A stretch of DNA of 32,933 nucleotides from Flammula alnicola (taxonomy: Eukaryota > Basidiomycota > Agaricomycetes > Agaricales > Strophariaceae), in NCBI GenBank assembly GCA_015499995.1, contig JADNRV010000455.1:1-32933 (forward strand). The letters run 5' to 3'. Of this stretch, positions 20,722-32,658 are shown in pieces (the stretch's first letter is position 1; every line of letters begins with the position of its first letter). The notes under the pieces are model-generated. The model saw nothing but the letters and a program-made list of their open reading frames with translations. It was not told where the DNA came from and ran no database searches. Made by a program: the position numbers and the translations under genes.

Positions 20722-21392
20722 TACGAGGGGGCTGAGGTTGGGCTAAACGCCAGGACTTGATCCGGGACAGAAGAGACGAGGAGGAGAAAGATGAAGGAGA
20801 GGTAAGTATGGATCCAATCAATTCCAATTCCTCTCCTCGTTCTAAACATAACACGTGACCCATTTACATAAATGACCAAGCTCTCAACACTACGAGTCTG
20901 ACCTCAATTCCTCTTTCTTCCATGAAAACATACCAAAGGTCCACTAAGTAAATATACTTAGAAAGGCTAAGGCTAAATCTCTCCTTCCGTATTTTCTGCA
21001 ATGAGAACTAGAACTAAGAAGTCCCAGGATCTCCCTACTAGATCTCGTGGCACTGGAGGAGATAGATAATAGCGCCCGGTGCCTGGCCACCTGCTCTGTT
21101 TCCCGCAGTGAATGAATCCAGAGTAACTTTGAAAACCCTTCAAGTTCTGGCCTTCTATCGATATCTATTCTCCCATCTCTTCGCTCGGCCCGGTGACTAT
21201 CCGACCATGGTCACGTACCCACCATTTCTCCGCCAAGTGCCCCGCTCAATTTAAAGAAAGTGAGGTATATAAACTCGAAACGTGCTGAATGGGATAATTG
21301 ATTGGGGATACTGTACGTCAAGCAGTATGCGACATCTAGGCCATGCAGCTCATTCAGCAAATCACTTCAAAGATCTCCAATTGCAGTAAGCC
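20722..21392. other. Intergenic region upstream of the deubiquitinase
   Basis: The 671 bp between two minus-strand genes holds the deubiquitinase promoter and the 3' UTR of the MOSC gene. A CACGTGAC site lies at about 20851-20858. No coding frame is supported. Confidence 0.5.
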
Positions 21393-23026
21393 TCATGGCA
21401 CTGACGCCTCGACATTCTTGATCATCTTTTTGACATATACCCAATCCCCAACACTCACACCGCCATTTCCACTGGGAACTGCGTTGCAGCCGACGCAAGG
21501 CTTCATCTTGTTCCCTGGATCCAGCCCGGTTCTGAACTTCATCAACACCTTGTAGGGGACTGCGTTGTCGCGTTCTCCGGTCTCGGGGCTGACATTAGGA
21601 AGCTAAATAAAAATTGTAAGCCCATTAGCGTATGTATCCTTTTAAGCAGGTACCTGCGAGACTCACCAAACACCTCGTGCATTTGGATACAAGCGTTATT
21701 AACGGTGCGCTTTCCGAACCGATCGATATTTCTTCCCAGTCGTCTTCTGCAAATGGACCCCCTCCTCTAACAATTAAGTTCGGCCTAAATCTGTCAATGG
21801 CAGAGAACGTTGATTAGGCGGCCGTTCTTTTTCGTTGTTACAGCATGCAAGTAAATAGAAAGCAAATCAAGAAGCACAATGGCTGGATATGACACCCCTA
21901 ATTAGTTCTAATGGCAAGTAAATCGTTCTCGCACCTTTCTATGGGTACGCTGTCCGTCCTCCATCGTTCATCTATGCCTTGCGTGCCAACATGACCCCGG
22001 AGTTCTTTCTCGACGACGACTGTACTTTCCTCTGAGAGCACCAGTAAAGGGTACATGTCCTGGTATTTGGCCGTTGCGTTCAGCTCTGGAAACAAGGTCG
22101 TCGCATCTATTTTCCGAGGCTGGGGACCCTTGTAGACGAGATGCACCGGTTTCTCGAAGTACTTGGAAAGCATCTCTGACGGTACTCCCTTAGGCCCGAC
22201 GGCTGATTCGCAAATGTATCCATCCAAGGGATTATGTCCAGGCCACAGCAGAATCTGCGGGATGCTAATTCGTCATATCAGCGAACTTCTGCAGATATGA
22301 GAACAGCATGCTTACATAGTCCATGCATTTAGCGTGTCTTCTGTAGGCCGCAGAGGTATTGAGAAGGCTTCACATCCCGAGTCCTCCGGAAAGGCGACTT
22401 TGAGAGTGCCATCTGTCTCAATGGATGGCGTGATGAGCACCATCTGGAACGATAATAAAATGAAGCCAGTCAATGCACCGCCTACTTTCCTTCAATTCGA
22501 CGACATACCTTTGGCACCTCTCTTGCAGTAATTATTTTCAATTTTACGGCATCTATGATGCACCATATTCTATCGTTCTTTCGAAGAAACCAAGTTCTAT
22601 GTCCGAAATTTCAGCCTGTGATGTTTGGGACGCACCTCTAATCCTTCGGGCGTGTATCTCGCACTTGGCACAGATAGACCTCTGCAACTCTTCAGGGAGG
22701 CAAAGGCAAAGAAGGAGTAACGGATCAGCCCAACACGAGTCACATAGGAATATATCAACTCTAAGCACCTTGATTGGATGAATCAAAATCTTCGATACGC
22801 GTACATCTCCAGGCGACGGGGCGGCTTTTGCTGATGAGTGGGACATCGCTAGATACTCCTTCGCGTCGACAGTTTTCCCTGAAGCTGTCCTTTGGCTTCT
22901 CCAAAGCCTATAAACTACGAGAATGACAGGCAAAAGCAACGCGAGAGTGGTCCATGATCGCAGCAGGTCATCAAGACCATGGGACATCGTGAGAGCCAAT
23001 GGCGGAAGGCGTGAGGCCGAAGTCAT
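21393..23026 (-). CDS. Membrane-anchored MOSC-domain protein, mARC-like
   Basis: A protein of the MOSC family, which binds molybdenum cofactor; the closest known functional class is the mitochondrial amidoxime-reducing component. Exons (minus): 23026-22769, 22689-22636, 22577-22509, 22443-22316, 22264-21935, 21790-21667, 21602-21393, giving 390 aa. A single hydrophobic segment at residues 26-40 (TTLALLLPVILVVYR) looks like an N-terminal anchor. The beta-barrel N-domain starts HPIKSCRGLSV, then ARYTPEGLENDRIWCIID. The MOSC part has DRWRTD-like RWRTDSVPIERFRPNL, CTRCLLPNVSPETGE and KFRTGLDPGNK, then PCVGCN. The Cys that binds molybdenum in human mARC is not obvious at the aligned RTGLDP site. 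A second in-frame ATG at 22987 is an alternative start. It is divergent from the recycling factor gene. Confidence 0.85.
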
Positions 23027-23448
23027 GAGATCCTGAAAGTGTGGGGGTAAAATAACAGAGCTGTTACTAGACGGCGGCCCCCAGTGGTTTTCGAGATGAC
23101 TCAATGGGTACTGGACCAATTCTCAATTGATGTGACGAATTATCGCGAATTATCCAAGAATTATCGGCGATTGTTAAATAGCGAAAGGACCAGCCCGCGT
23201 CTTAGGACCGTCAATAGAGTAAGGATTTGTTAAGTACTGGTGCCGCAATGAATGCGAAGAGACGGGGCCAACGAAACAAAGCGTGGTAATTTCTCCGCCA
23301 ATCACGGGAAGGGATCTTATCTTATCTACAGTGAGTCCCAAGGAGACAAACATCTACGTCTTCTGATTGGCTGGCCAACTGTCTAAAACCATCACCATAT
23401 TTTTCTGCGTACTACATAGTGCGGGCTCATCGCACTGCGACCAACTCC
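23027..23448. promoter_or_regulatory. Bidirectional promoter region, MOSC gene and RRF gene
   Basis: About 420 bp separates the divergent start codons. It contains ATTATC-type repeats near 23135-23165, a CCAATC at about 23296-23301, and a GATTGG step at 23365-23370. A repeated TCTTAT motif lies at 23314-23325. No coding frame continues through it apart from the upstream extension of the MOSC frame, which lacks an ATG. Confidence 0.4.
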
Positions 23449-24376
23449 ATGTCATTACACCTTATTCTCCGAAATGCGCGTATTCCGTTAACGGGCTCTG
23501 CCCTTCGGAGGTCAGCGTCGTTGCTTAGAGGGCCCATTGTTGCAATCGCGCTTTCACGCCGTCCGGTTCAAATCCAACGGGGATACGCAACGAAAAACAA
23601 AGTCAAATCTACCTCGACAATCGTTCCGGGCTCAAAACAACCTATAACGGATGAAGCTGCGCAACAAGAGTATGCAAAGGCTGAAACAGCAATGAGCACG
23701 TCTGTGGATTGGTTCAGGAAGGAATGTGCAGCATCGGAGACGCGCGCAGCTGGACGCGTAACACCTGCATTACTATCTCCCGTGCGCGTCAAATTGCCCG
23801 ACAACCCCAAGGCTATGAAACTTGAAGAGCTCGCGACGGTCGGAGTCCGAGAGGGTTCGACATTACTCATCACATTATTCGATGAACATGTGAGGTTGCT
23901 TCATTCTCTGCGTTATGATCCGTCCTTGCTCACCTTTGTCACCAGTAGACCGTGAAACATGTCGAAGCTGCGTTGTATGAATCTGGAATTCCGGGTGTCG
24001 TGCCACATCGGCAAGACGCTCGGACAATTAACGTTCCAATACCCAAGTATGGCCTCATTAGCCTCTTTCTGTATGACTCATTGCTAAAACGATTGACCAG
24101 GCCAACCATTGAAGCTCGAAAGGAATTATTCGCCGCAGCTAAACGGAAAGCAGAGGAAATCAGAGTCCAGATCCGCAAGCAGCATACTGTTAGCTTGAAA
24201 CGCGGCAAATACGAGAAACATTCTGTCGAGCTGGAGGAGGTAAACTTTTGTCCTCTCTTGCGTCCGTTCTTTTCGGTTCACGATTTTCCTTTCAGTTCCA
24301 AAAGTTGACGGACAAGCACATCCATGAAGTCGACAAAATCCTTGCTGGCCTCCAAAAAGCAACCTCGTCACTGTAA
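23449..24376 (+). CDS. RRF1: Mitochondrial ribosome recycling factor
   Basis: This factor splits post-termination mitochondrial ribosomes together with EF-G2. Exons: 23449-23889, 23949-24046, 24101-24239, 24296-24376, all in phase, giving 252 aa. The start is rich in Arg/Ser/Ala with no acidic residues until after RGYATK, a typical matrix targeting presequence. The RRF domain shows AETAMSTSVDWFRKECAA, RVTPALLSPVRVKLP, KLEELATVGVREGSTLLI, HVEAALYESGIPGVVPHRQD, NVPIPKPTIEARKELFAAAKRKAEE, and a C-terminal helix KLTDKHIHEVDKILAGL. The three-helix bundle and the inserted beta domain are both complete. An in-frame GTG upstream extends the frame to 23419, but ATG 23449 is the better start. It is convergent with the Pin1 gene (190 bp). 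Confidence 0.92.
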
Positions 24377-24566
24377 CACGACAACATGATCTTATCTTAT
24401 CTCGATTGTGCCCCCGAATCCTGAATGCACGTACTATACGGCTCAATGACATCTAAGTAATATTCACATCGCATAAACAACATCCATAATGGGTTATCGA
24501 TTATCATCGTACAAATTGTATTACATATTCTTTCTTCATCTTGCTACTTCGCCTATGACGAAGCTT

Positions 24567-25177
24567 TCAACCAGTACGCAAAACGAGATGCATACCGCTA
24601 TCGGATGAAATGACATCGCTGATCTTGCCAACCTCCAACCCATAAGCAGCATCTTCAAAAGGCTTCTGCATCTGTCCATGGCCAAACCATCCAAGATCGC
24701 CTCCATTCGAATGAGAAGAGCAGTCGGAGTGCACCGTAGCGAGTTCAGCGAACTTCTCTGGGGAACCATTAATTTGAGCTTGGTACTCCTGCAAAATTTC
24801 TATCGCCTCTTCTTTCGTGCGTGTAATTTTATCCTATACGCCGTACAGCAAAGTCAGAGAATGATTCAATGAAAGAAACGTATGCATACCTCTTTCCAAC
24901 TCGAAGGACGCCGACTGTCGCGATGCTTCACCAAAAGATGACTGGCTCGTACTTGTCCCGCACGCGCTCCTGCCTTGGTAGCATTCAAATATTCCGTGCC
25001 GGGTAGTTGTTTAATCTGCTCTTCCGTCAATTCAGGCGGTGCATCCCAGGCCGATTGCTTGGTTTGTGTGTTGAAGAAGTAAGGGAGACCCTTGGAATTG
25101 GACATTCTGATTTCCCATTGAGACTTGATGAAGAGTAGTTAAAATAAGCATTCCTGATGGATGAAATAGCATACCAT
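24567..25177 (-). CDS. ESS1: Peptidyl-prolyl cis-trans isomerase Pin1/Ess1 (WW + parvulin)
   Basis: A nuclear isomerase acting on phospho-Ser/Thr-Pro bonds, for example in the RNA polymerase II tail. Exons (minus): 25177-25175, 25123-24890, 24833-24567, giving 167 aa. The WW domain spans residues 4-30, with Trp4, the YFFN strand, Trp27 and Pro30. The parvulin domain has ASHLLVKH, the phosphate-binding basic trio (KHRDSRR), the active-site Cys in HSDCSS, GGDLGWFGHGQM, and the final His in GMHLVLRTG. Every Pin1 catalytic residue I know is present. The first Trp is reached only if an intron separates the start codon (context ACCATGG) from TCT CAA TGG, so exon 1 codes for Met alone. Starting at the internal ATG (25105) would delete half the WW domain. 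Confidence 0.92.
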
Positions 25178-25416
25178 GGTATCGTTATTTCAGTTAGAAG
25201 CCAGTTGGTCGATATGAAAGCTTGTGAAAGGTGTAATAAGCCACTTAGTACGGCCGCTGCTAGAGTGCTAGATTATCTAATAACATCTCCATCATTTTGC
25301 GTCACGCCTCGCGTGCTCTCGCGTGCTTCAACTGCAACCGAAAGTTGCCAAGAAGTTAGTTCTTTTAGTATTTAACTAGTATTTCTCGAGACTCAGCTCC
25401 TGGTAGAATCACCACA

Positions 25417-27396
25417 ATGCCCAACGCACTGGGAGAAGATCAATACAGGGGGTATAGGCACCCTTTTCTATTCGGCATCCACTATCTTGGTGGAGTGGGA
25501 GGCACGTCGTCAACCACCATTTGTTGGCATGGATTATTCAAAACAGAATCACAGATAGCCCAAGAACTGTAAGCCGTTTTCTCTCTGCCGCCTAATCGGT
25601 GTTTGTACATCGATACTAATTTTCATGCTACTACTAGCTTACAGAGCTAGCCATGTCCCTGTTTTCAGCTGAAATTCGCCGTTCATCGGAATGGTGGAAA
25701 CGCTATAAAACGGAAGAGGCAAGAAATGAATGGACAGAGTCCGCTGTTGCGCGTATTTGGAACGTACGAACACCGTCCGTGCAGGCTGAAGTCAAACTTT
25801 CTCCAAGACAAGTGAGGCGTTTAATACCTGCCCATTTTTTCATCCACTAAACTTGGAAAGATTGATTATGTCCTGGATGAACTAGAAGGCTATGATGCCC
25901 TCAGAGACGCTCGGTGGTAAGGATATATGAATGGCCGAACATTTGCAACACGAGCTCTGAATTTATTCCTTCAGTCAGGTGTCTTGTTTTGAACGTGTTT
26001 GGCAGTCAGATTCTCTCCTGGATTCCCTGACAAGCAAGCTCTTGACTGATGCTCTCGATTCATTGAAACCTGAACCACCAAATGATGAAGACGGGGTGAC
26101 TTATATTATAGACCACATGTTACACTGCCTAGTGTATAACAGGACCTTGGTATCTCATCTAAACGGCAGAGCTCTTCGGCCCATCCCTGCGCCACCCTCC
26201 ACCGATATCTACACCGTTTCTCAACATTTTTCCCTCCTTCCTTCCGATGTCTTTGTCTCTGCCGATGCTTCATACGTCAAATTCTTGTCTTACATCAACA
26301 ATCTCCACCCAAATCTACATCACGACACATATAAACTACTAGAAGTTCTGCTAGCAGGCTTCATTCCCCTCTTCGAGCACACCCTGACAGATCTTCACAG
26401 AAATAATCCTCTTGTACAAAGAATTCCCGGACCCTATCGATATACTATCTGGGAGGAGCCTGAACCCCAGAACATTCAGACGACGAAGAGGGTTGGATAA
26501 CGTATGAGAGAGAAATGCGGCAGTGGGCCTTGAATAGGCCATTAAATTTGCCAGATGTCCCAGAGTCTGGCTATCCAGGTGGCCTTGAGAAGCGGAGACA
26601 TGTCGTGACTTTGCGCAATCGAGCCGTCCAGGTCATCGTTAGTGTTTCAGAAATCACACTGGTGAGTTACCTATAATTACCACTCTGTCATTTTCCTTAT
26701 GAACCAATGTATATAGCGCCCAGAAGGGCCGGACTTTCCAGGCACTCCATGGCATGTAGAAGGCATGAGAACAGAAAGGATTGTCGCCTGTGGTTTTCAC
26801 TGCCTATCAGCCGTAAGTTTTCATCTGTAAGACATAGGAGCCCGCTAATCCTTGCGTAGGGTAATATCACTGACACTTCCATAGATTTCCGCATGGCTGT
26901 GACATATCCTCGGGGCTTCTCTGCAGGAGACACCGGTGCGACCTTACGCACATGGGGTATCAGAGACGGTGATTCTTGCCACCAATACGTTGGCGACGTT
27001 CCCATCAGGCCAGGTCTGAATCTGGTGTTCCCCAACATCTATCAGCACCGTCAGACACCGTTTAAGCTGGTCGACCCATCCAAGGCAGGCTGCCTTAAAG
27101 TGATCAAATTCTTCCTAATCGATCCAGAAATCAAGCCAATCATATCTACGTCTCTTGTCGGGCCCCAACAGAAGGACTGGATCCACAAGGCGTTAGACGA
27201 TAACCTCGACGCACGCTTGCCTAACGAATTGATAGAAAGGATTCTGGAAAATGTCGACGGTCTTATGACTTCAGAAGAAGCTAAAGGCTACAAGAAGAAA
27301 ATGGCGGAAGCCACCGAGCAATTCACCCAGGCCAATAACAGTTATCACTTTTGTATACCCTTTGATATATGGAATGGACCCGAACTTTCACAATAA
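25417..27396 (+). CDS. DUF4246 protein, putative Fe(II)/2-oxoglutarate oxygenase-like, frameshifted
   Basis: A fungal DUF4246 family protein of unknown function. Exons after the first are clear: 25638-25811, 25861-25916, 25975-26661, 26717-26812, 26860-27396. The first exon starts at ATG 25417, but its end is uncertain. A possible path is 25417-25454, then a short exon encoding TDSPRT before LTELAMSLFSAEIRR. Motifs: EIRRSSEWWKRYK, SCFERVW, PYRYTIWEEPEPQ, GWITYEREMRQW, GGLEKRRHVVTLRNRAVQVIV, PGTPWHVEGMRTERIVACG, NIYQHRQTPF. His-x-Glu in WHVEG and a later His in YQHR could form an iron-binding triad (inference). The frame breaks at about 26470-26480. WEEPEPQ and the following HSDDEEGWITY are in different frames with no GT donor between them, so one base appears to be missing. 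It is either a broken gene or a sequence error. Confidence 0.82.
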
Positions 27397-27441
27397 ATTT
27401 ACTTGTCACTGAAACTAAATTAATTAAATCATCGCAAAAAT

Positions 27442-29973
27442 TTACTTCGCTTGTTCTTCTCCTGCAATAATGAAGAGTTCGGGATGCCGAGCAATCTATA
27501 AGACGAGTCGTGGCGCATGAGATTGAGATACGTCATATGAAGTGAAATAGGGAGCAACTCACGAATGACCTCACGCGCTTGCCAAAGATGTACATGGGGA
27601 TGGAGGCCAACCAACATGCAGCTTGACAGGCAGCAAGAATCAACAGGGATACTCTGACTCCTTTTCTGGCGATCATGCCGTTTGCGAAAAAGGTAAATCC
27701 GTAAAGAACCATATTTTTGGCGAAGTTACTCATAGCCAAGATGTGGAGGGCGTTCTCTCGATGAGTGTCCAGGAGATATGTGACTGCAGCTGCACCAGAG
27801 ACGACCATGCTGAAATTCGTCATGCTGTATGGTACGGAAGTGAGTATTACCACAAGACAAATCAACTAGACTAAAGAGGACGAACGCAATGCAGGACACA
27901 GCTCCAATCCACGGCATACTTTGCGTTGTTCCGACTGATTAAAATGAGTTAGATCATCGAAATCGGAGAAATATATGCCAAAGTCGAATGCTCTCACCTG
28001 CCCACCCTGCGTAGCCAAACACCCCGAAGAGCATGGAGACCATAAAAATTATCCGGAATTCGGGTTCATACACGCCTTTATTACGCTTCGAAAGCCAAAC
28101 TGTCCCCCAATCGGTCAATGGACCTGTTATACACATCGCAAGTACAATCCCGACAATTCCTCCAAGATTGTCAAGCCCTGCGTGCATATACTTTAGTAAA
28201 TCACGATGACCATCGAGACATTGGAAAATTTATTAGGTTCTTACAATTTGTGTCGCGTTGAAGTTATACTCGATGGTAAAGATGGTCGACGAGCAGATTG
28301 GCATGAGACCTGTGACGTTAAGAGGGACCGAGAGGAATGGGAAAACGGATCGAACTTACTCAACCATACAGTTTGCATGCCATGGGAGAGGAAAATAAAC
28401 CATGTCTGTGGAGAGGGTGTTTATCAGTCCTAGCCAAGAAGCAAATGGGTGTACGCGCACGATTGGAGAAAGGAGGAATGGGAATGGTCTGAAGAATAAC
28501 TTGAGGATGCTGATGTTACTGAATGTGCCGTTATAGATCTTTAACTGAGATAGGTAGCTCTTGCGGCTAGGTACGACGATCTCGTCTGACGCCGATGACT
28601 TGCTATCCTCCAAGCTATGCTTCTCGGCATTCTTTCCAGATACTGTGACGACTTCACGCAAATACGTGGTCTTTCAATATGCGTAGGATCAACTGCTATT
28701 TTCAAGTTTGAAGAGGGTTACAAACCTCTGGAACGAAAAAGAAAACAAGAAACACGCAGATTCCCAGGGGAATGGTGACAAACCAAAATCCCATTTGCCA
28801 CGAGAGATTTTGGATGACATAACTGTAGAGCAAGGGCCCACTACAGAGATCGAGTAGACACATTAGAAATAGTAGATGGACCGTTGATGAATCTTACGCA
28901 CAGTGTAATGCCGGCCATGATACAGAAGCTCCAAATGACTGTGCGACTTCCTCGCTCGTGAACACTATCATGAATAAAAGCTTCAGAATTTTTAGAACTA
29001 AGGTGATTGTGTCCTAACAAGTAAATTTGTTCAATCGTGGAAGCCACCAGACTAAGTTGGTCAGTCAGTACTAGCACAGCAACAACCAGATTCAAGTTTG
29101 AATTACCTTTGTAGGGCAGACATCCCAAACCCTTGGAATGCCCGCGAAGCCTTTATCGATGACATGTTGGGGCTGACTGCAGACCAAATGCAAGCGATAA
29201 ACATCTGTTTTAGCCAATAAGCAAGCATTCGGTATTGGATAGTTTGTAACGGCATACCAATGTCACAGACCCAAGGTATACGATACGGTGCCCGAATTTC
29301 GTTGCGAGCGTATTTTGGAAAAGCCTGATAGCAAGGTCATTCAAGGGCATGACTTCAAGATAATAGCGAGGGGTTTGAGAGCGTACATGAAGCACCCCAG
29401 ACCAAGTAGAATGGAGCCGAATGAAGAGGCCACCTCGTCGACACTAACACCGAACTGATTCGACAGAAGAACATAGCCTGGGCCGACCATTGGCGAGAGG
29501 GCACCATCAAGAGTAGCAGCGAATGCCCTAAAATATAATTAGAGCGAGAAAGAAAAATGCTCGAATTAACGGACAGTGTCCAGAAGCATGCTTCCTTTTT
29601 CCATCTTGGCCAGTTCAATCTGATAAATTGATTTAGTGAGCTATTAATCAATAAAAGCTGATTAGGAGACAGACGGGTCGTTGGGGTCGTCGGAAGGCTG
29701 TGGATAAGGACCACATGGGCAAATCTGCCATTACCTCGCTTGAGATTAGTTGCTTCATCTATCACAACCTATACAGCTCCGAGTCAGAATATACTAAATG
29801 TGAGCAGTTAAATCTCAACTCACTTGATGGCCATGAACAACACCCAAATCAGACAGAAGCGCCGTTCCTGGAACATTCTGGAGATGTTTATCTTCTATTA
29901 AATTGAAGTTTTATCCCTTCAGCGTCGTTCATTTGATAGTTGTTAGTGACGCACCAAGGATACCGATAGCCAT
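27442..29973 (-). CDS. MFS transporter (fungal drug/organic-solute type), probable frameshift
   Basis: A twelve-helix exporter or importer, about 550 aa in 17 exons (minus): 29973-29955, 29894-29824, 29768-29675, 29619-29575, 29527-29387, 29324-29258, 29204-29107, 29051-29019, 28964-28902, 28840-28726, 28670-28461, 28405-28360, 28309-28245, 28190-27998, 27934-27859, 27824-27563, 27495-27442. Motifs: MAIGILEDKHLQNVPGTALL, PQPSDDPNDP and LNWPRWKKEA, GHRIVYLGS, SRAFQGFGMSALQ, VHERGSRTVIWSF, FFVPETTYLREV, LLDTHRENALHILAMSNFAKN. Within exon 3, HVVLI and PQPSDD lie in different frames at about 29701 (ATCCACAG, expected ATCCCACAG). One C seems to be missing. All other exon phases close. The intron 27858-27825 is only 34 nt, so that junction is less sure. 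The stop codons of this gene and the DUF4246 gene are about 45 bp apart. Confidence 0.88.
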
Positions 29974-30947
29974 TGCGTTCAAAAGCTCCTCGAGCCTCGA
30001 CGCCCCGATTCCAGTATTAAATACTTAAGAGAACCGGTAAAAAAGGACCGCGCCTATTTAGTACATGGATGGCGACAGTCTTCTTGCTGTGAAACTGCAC
30101 ACTATCATGGATTCTCCATCAGGCAAGAAAGCTAGACGGATAAATCGTTTTCCAGGTAACGAAAGGTTGGTAATCTTCTCTGTGTTCCAACATGGGAAAG
30201 AACCAACGTCTAGGGGTGTGGTGCTGTAAATATCTGCACCAAGCAGAAACCCTGCGAAAAAAAGACATGATTCGGATGGCACGGGATAGGAGATAACATT
30301 ACAGTGGAGATACGACGCTTCTATAGAGAGATACATGAGGAGAATCATCAAGACGTAGATGGATAATCTTCTTCCGGTGACCAAGGGCAGTTGGAACGTG
30401 CATTCAGCTGTGGGGAAGGCTGGGGAAGGTTTATAAGTCGGGGTCACATGCGTGAGGGCTCAGCAAGTCAGATCTCGTTCAGCATATGCAATGTAAAATA
30501 TGAGCTGTCGTGCAGGCGCAGTGGCTTCTCAGTGACGTACGCCACACCAATCGCTCTCGATTAAGTTATTTGATTTGAATGAAAGGTCAACGTGTTCCGC
30601 GAAACTGTTCACAAGGTCGACAGCGAGCTTCACATGTTCTAACGACGAGTTTTTATAGTCATGTGGGTCAGTGAGCTAACATTGGCTGGAATTTAGAACT
30701 CACTCAAAAATTAGAATTCACAACCCTTTGCACCTACGCCTCTCGCACAGGAATATACTCACTACCTCCTCGGTCTCGATAGATTTGAATGTCAGATAGG
30801 ATTGAAAGCCTGCGGATAGGACAAACAGAAGTCCAGAAAGCAAATATAAATCAAGATTGGAATAATGTCCGGCCCAGACGATATTATGAAGTCTAAAAGA
30901 GTAGTCTGTTCTTAAATTGCGCACCATAACCTCTAGAGTTTCCTTCA
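29974..30947. other. Intergenic region between epimerase and MFS transporter
   Basis: The 974 bp between two minus-strand genes holds the MFS promoter and the epimerase 3' UTR. A minus-strand frame at 30058-30447 (129 aa, starting at GTG) has no motif or splice support, and I do not call it a gene. Nothing else is recognisable. Confidence 0.5.
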
Positions 30948-32438
<1,491 letters not shown>

Positions 32439-32510
32439 TGTTGAAAAATGCGTCGATTTCGTAGAAATAAAGAGAGAACGTTAAGTGGAGCTCAAATAAA
32501 ATGTTTGCGA

Positions 32511-32520
32511 TATATATATA
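32511..32520 (-). promoter_or_regulatory. Candidate TATA box of the epimerase gene
   Basis: A run of five TA steps, about 75 bp upstream of the epimerase ATG. It suits a TATA element with a leader of about 40 nt. This is sequence evidence only. Confidence 0.45.
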
Positions 32521-32658
32521 GGTTGCCAGTCTAAGCAGATCGGATCCGGTGTGTGGTTCCTACTTTTTTAAATGGCCCGATCACGTCCTCACAAAAAATA
32601 CTTAATAACAAATCAACCTAGACTACATCTAGAGGCCAGTATTAATACAACTTGCAGT

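Noticed and set aside
23560..23582. T-arm-like GGTTCAAATCC, suggesting a tRNA
   Set aside because: It lies inside the recycling factor presequence (RRPVQIQRG), and no acceptor or anticodon stem can be formed around it.
30058..30447. 129-aa minus-strand open frame between epimerase and MFS gene
   Set aside because: It starts with GTG, has no motif, splice pattern or coding-like composition, and overlaps the probable MFS promoter.
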